DNA from: an uncultured bacterium
GTDB lineage: Bacteria; Cyanobacteriota; Vampirovibrionia; Gastranaerophilales; Gastranaerophilaceae
Assembly (NCBI GenBank): GCA_900553895.1
Contig: USFB01000058.1
Span: forward strand, 1-5,194
Reading direction: 5' to 3'
DNA length: 5,194 nucleotides
Position numbers and translations under genes: made by a program
The notes under the pieces: model-generated
What the model saw: the letters and a program-made list of their open reading frames with translations, nothing else
What the model was told of the DNA's origin: nothing
Database searches by the model: none
Shown here: positions 4,272 to 5,194 of the stretch, one piece after another
Numbering within the stretch: the stretch's first letter is position 1
Layout of the letters: the number at the start of each line of letters is the position of its first letter

Positions 4272-5114
4272 ATGCAAATAATTAATGATTTTAGTTATAA
4301 TAAACCAAGCTTTAGAGCCGGATTAACAAAAAAGTTCAAAAATGAAATAAACTACTGTAGTGTACAAAAAATTTCGAAAGAACTTAAAACTCTTAATATT
4401 AAAACAGATTTTAAAGGAAATAAACTTCTCGCTTGGTGTGCGCTTCAATGCATAAAACTAATTACAGAAATTAATAACAGATATGGTTTAAATCTTGCAC
4501 TACCAAAAGGAATCTTTGTTGAAGATTTTAGTCGTCTTAAAGTAAATACAAAAGATGCATATGGCTTTATGAATATGACACCGGCATTTTTATATTCTGA
4601 TAAAAAAGTGCTTGTACCTGAAAAAACAATTTTTATTAATGAATTTAAAGAAATGAATTATAATGGTGGAAATACTATTTGGGATCAGGTGGACGAGCTT
4701 GCTGATATGAATTTTGAAAATAAGACAACAACAACGGATTTTTTTCTTGAAACGTTTTTACATGAATTTGCGCATGTAATGCACGAAGGTAATATGCAAA
4801 AAAATCATAGTAGTTCAGAGTTGGTTAAAATTATTATTTTAATGATGAAAGGACAGGAACCGACCTTTCAAAAACTGAAACCTGAAATTACGGAAAATTT
4901 TTCAGAATATGCGACAACAAATCAATTAGAAATGATAGCTTGTGATTTAAGCAAACGAATTATAAATTGCACTTCAAAAGAAACTTTACAACCAATTTGT
5001 GATTTTACGATAAAGAGTCCTTATAAAAAACAAAATCTTTTTAAGAAACTTTTAGAAAGAAAAGATAACCTGGAAAAAATGCTTAAAAATACTTGGAATG
5101 GAAAACTAAACTAA
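4272..5114 (+). CDS. Uncharacterised protein with HEFAH zinc-metallopeptidase motif
   Basis: This 280-residue protein has the zincin signature 'FLHEFAHVMHEG' (162-173). H164 and H168 would be zinc ligands and E165 the catalytic base. A third ligand is plausibly E220 in 'NQLEMIACDLSKRI' (217-230), a 52-residue spacing and 'E-x-x-A' setting similar to gluzincins; E212 is an alternative. Upstream is a mixed region with 'VPEKTIFINEFKEM' (115-128), possibly the edge strand before the active-site helix. The C-terminal tail (250-280) is Lys-rich. There is no signal peptide or membrane helix; instead the N-terminus 'DFSYNKPSFRAG' (6-17) resembles a short motif I recall at the start of many Gastranaerophilales proteins. 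The start is supported by AAGGA at 4263-4267, four bases before the ATG. It is monocistronic, between two terminators. A peptidase role is inferred from the motif only; the substrate is unknown. Confidence 0.82.
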   Translation: MQIINDFSYNKPSFRAGLTKKFKNEINYCSVQKISKELKTLNIKTDFKGNKLLAWCALQCIKLITEINNRYGLNLALPKGIFVEDFSRLKVNTKDAYGFMNMTPAFLYSDKKVLVPEKTIFINEFKEMNYNGGNTIWDQVDELADMNFENKTTTTDFFLETFLHEFAHVMHEGNMQKNHSSSELVKIIILMMKGQEPTFQKLKPEITENFSEYATTNQLEMIACDLSKRIINCTSKETLQPICDFTIKSPYKKQNLFKKLLERKDNLEKMLKNTWNGKLN

Positions 5115-5149
5115 AAAACAAGAGTAGTCAAAACTACTCTTGTTTTTTT
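5113..5149. terminator. Bidirectional rho-independent terminator between the HEFAH gene and a tRNA gene
   Basis: A perfect 16-pair stem (5113-5128 with 5133-5148) encloses a CAAA loop. The core CAAGAGTAGT / ACTACTCTTG is flanked by six A on the left and seven T on the right, so it has a U-tract in both directions. Its left arm starts inside the TAA stop of the HEFAH gene. It can also end transcripts from the minus-strand tRNA gene at the window edge. Confidence 0.93.
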
Positions 5150-5166
5150 AATATTCTTCGGTAAAA

Positions 5167-5194
5167 CTCCCGGAGATGGATTCGAACCACCGTT
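5167..5194 (-). tRNA. 3' end of a tRNA gene (partial; identity uncertain, possibly Asn)
   Basis: Read on the minus strand, GGTGG (5191-5187), the T-loop TTCGAAT (5186-5180) and CCATC (5179-5175) form a T-arm with one G-T pair. They are followed by the seven-base acceptor strand TCCGGGA (5174-5168) and discriminator G (5167). CCA is not encoded; TTTTACC follows. The implied 5' acceptor strand is TCCCGGA, so the first pair is U1-A72 with G73, the combination seen in E. coli tRNA-Asn. The anticodon lies outside the window, so this identity is only a guess. The gene points toward the bidirectional terminator at 5113-5149. Confidence 0.85.

Noticed and set aside
5167..5194. tRNA 3' end as an integration site
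   Set aside because: Only one copy of the sequence is in the window and no integrase or element boundary is visible.
1..5194. CRISPR array, toxin-antitoxin or phage-defence system
   Set aside because: No spaced direct repeats, no paired small overlapping toxin-type genes and no defence domains were found. The HEFAH protein stands alone between terminators.

Overview
This window looks like ordinary chromosomal DNA from an AT-rich bacterium. Canonical TATAAT-type -10 boxes and AAGGAG-type ribosome binding sites are visible. My best guess for the source is a non-photosynthetic relative of the cyanobacteria (Gastranaerophilales / Melainabacteria type). Three things suggest this: the low G+C, a YvcK protein with the two N-terminal membrane helices I associate with cyanobacterial homologues, and a metallopeptidase-like protein whose N-terminus carries an 'NKPSFRAG' type motif that I recall from that group. 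This is inference; no rRNA or other decisive marker is present.

Layout: (1) Positions 1-188 are non-coding, with an unusually GC-rich, repeat-bearing first 51 bases, then AT-rich DNA with a promoter. (2) A small HEAT-repeat protein (189-470) and ribonuclease HI (493-972) lie 22 bases apart on the + strand. They end in a rho-independent terminator whose 5' arm lies inside the last codons of rnhA. (3) A new promoter starts a two-gene unit: a divergent LamB/YcsF (PxpA-like) protein (1049-1843) and a membrane-anchored YvcK/CofD-family protein (1846-3156), with 2 bases between them. (4) A perfect bidirectional terminator (3161-3194) separates yvcK from a convergent minus-strand YkgJ-type cysteine-cluster protein (3200-3640). 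(5) A divergent intergenic region of 86 bases drives that gene leftward and a small secreted coiled-coil protein (3727-4146) rightward; the latter ends at a strong GC-rich terminator (4170-4210). (6) A 280-residue protein with a HEFAH zinc-peptidase motif (4272-5114) ends in another bidirectional hairpin. (7) The 3' end of a minus-strand tRNA gene runs off the right edge.

Functionally, the recognisable genes are housekeeping: RNA-DNA hybrid removal, the YvcK carbon/cell-envelope factor, and metal-binding proteins. No mobile element, CRISPR array or defence system is visible, and I do not see a clear novel multi-gene system. The points most worth a second look are the PxpA-like protein, which has lost two conserved C-terminal family motifs and is paired with yvcK instead of pxpB/pxpC; the possibly leaderless YkgJ-type gene; and the uncharacterised HEFAH protein. 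No gene-free stretch exceeds 300 bases.
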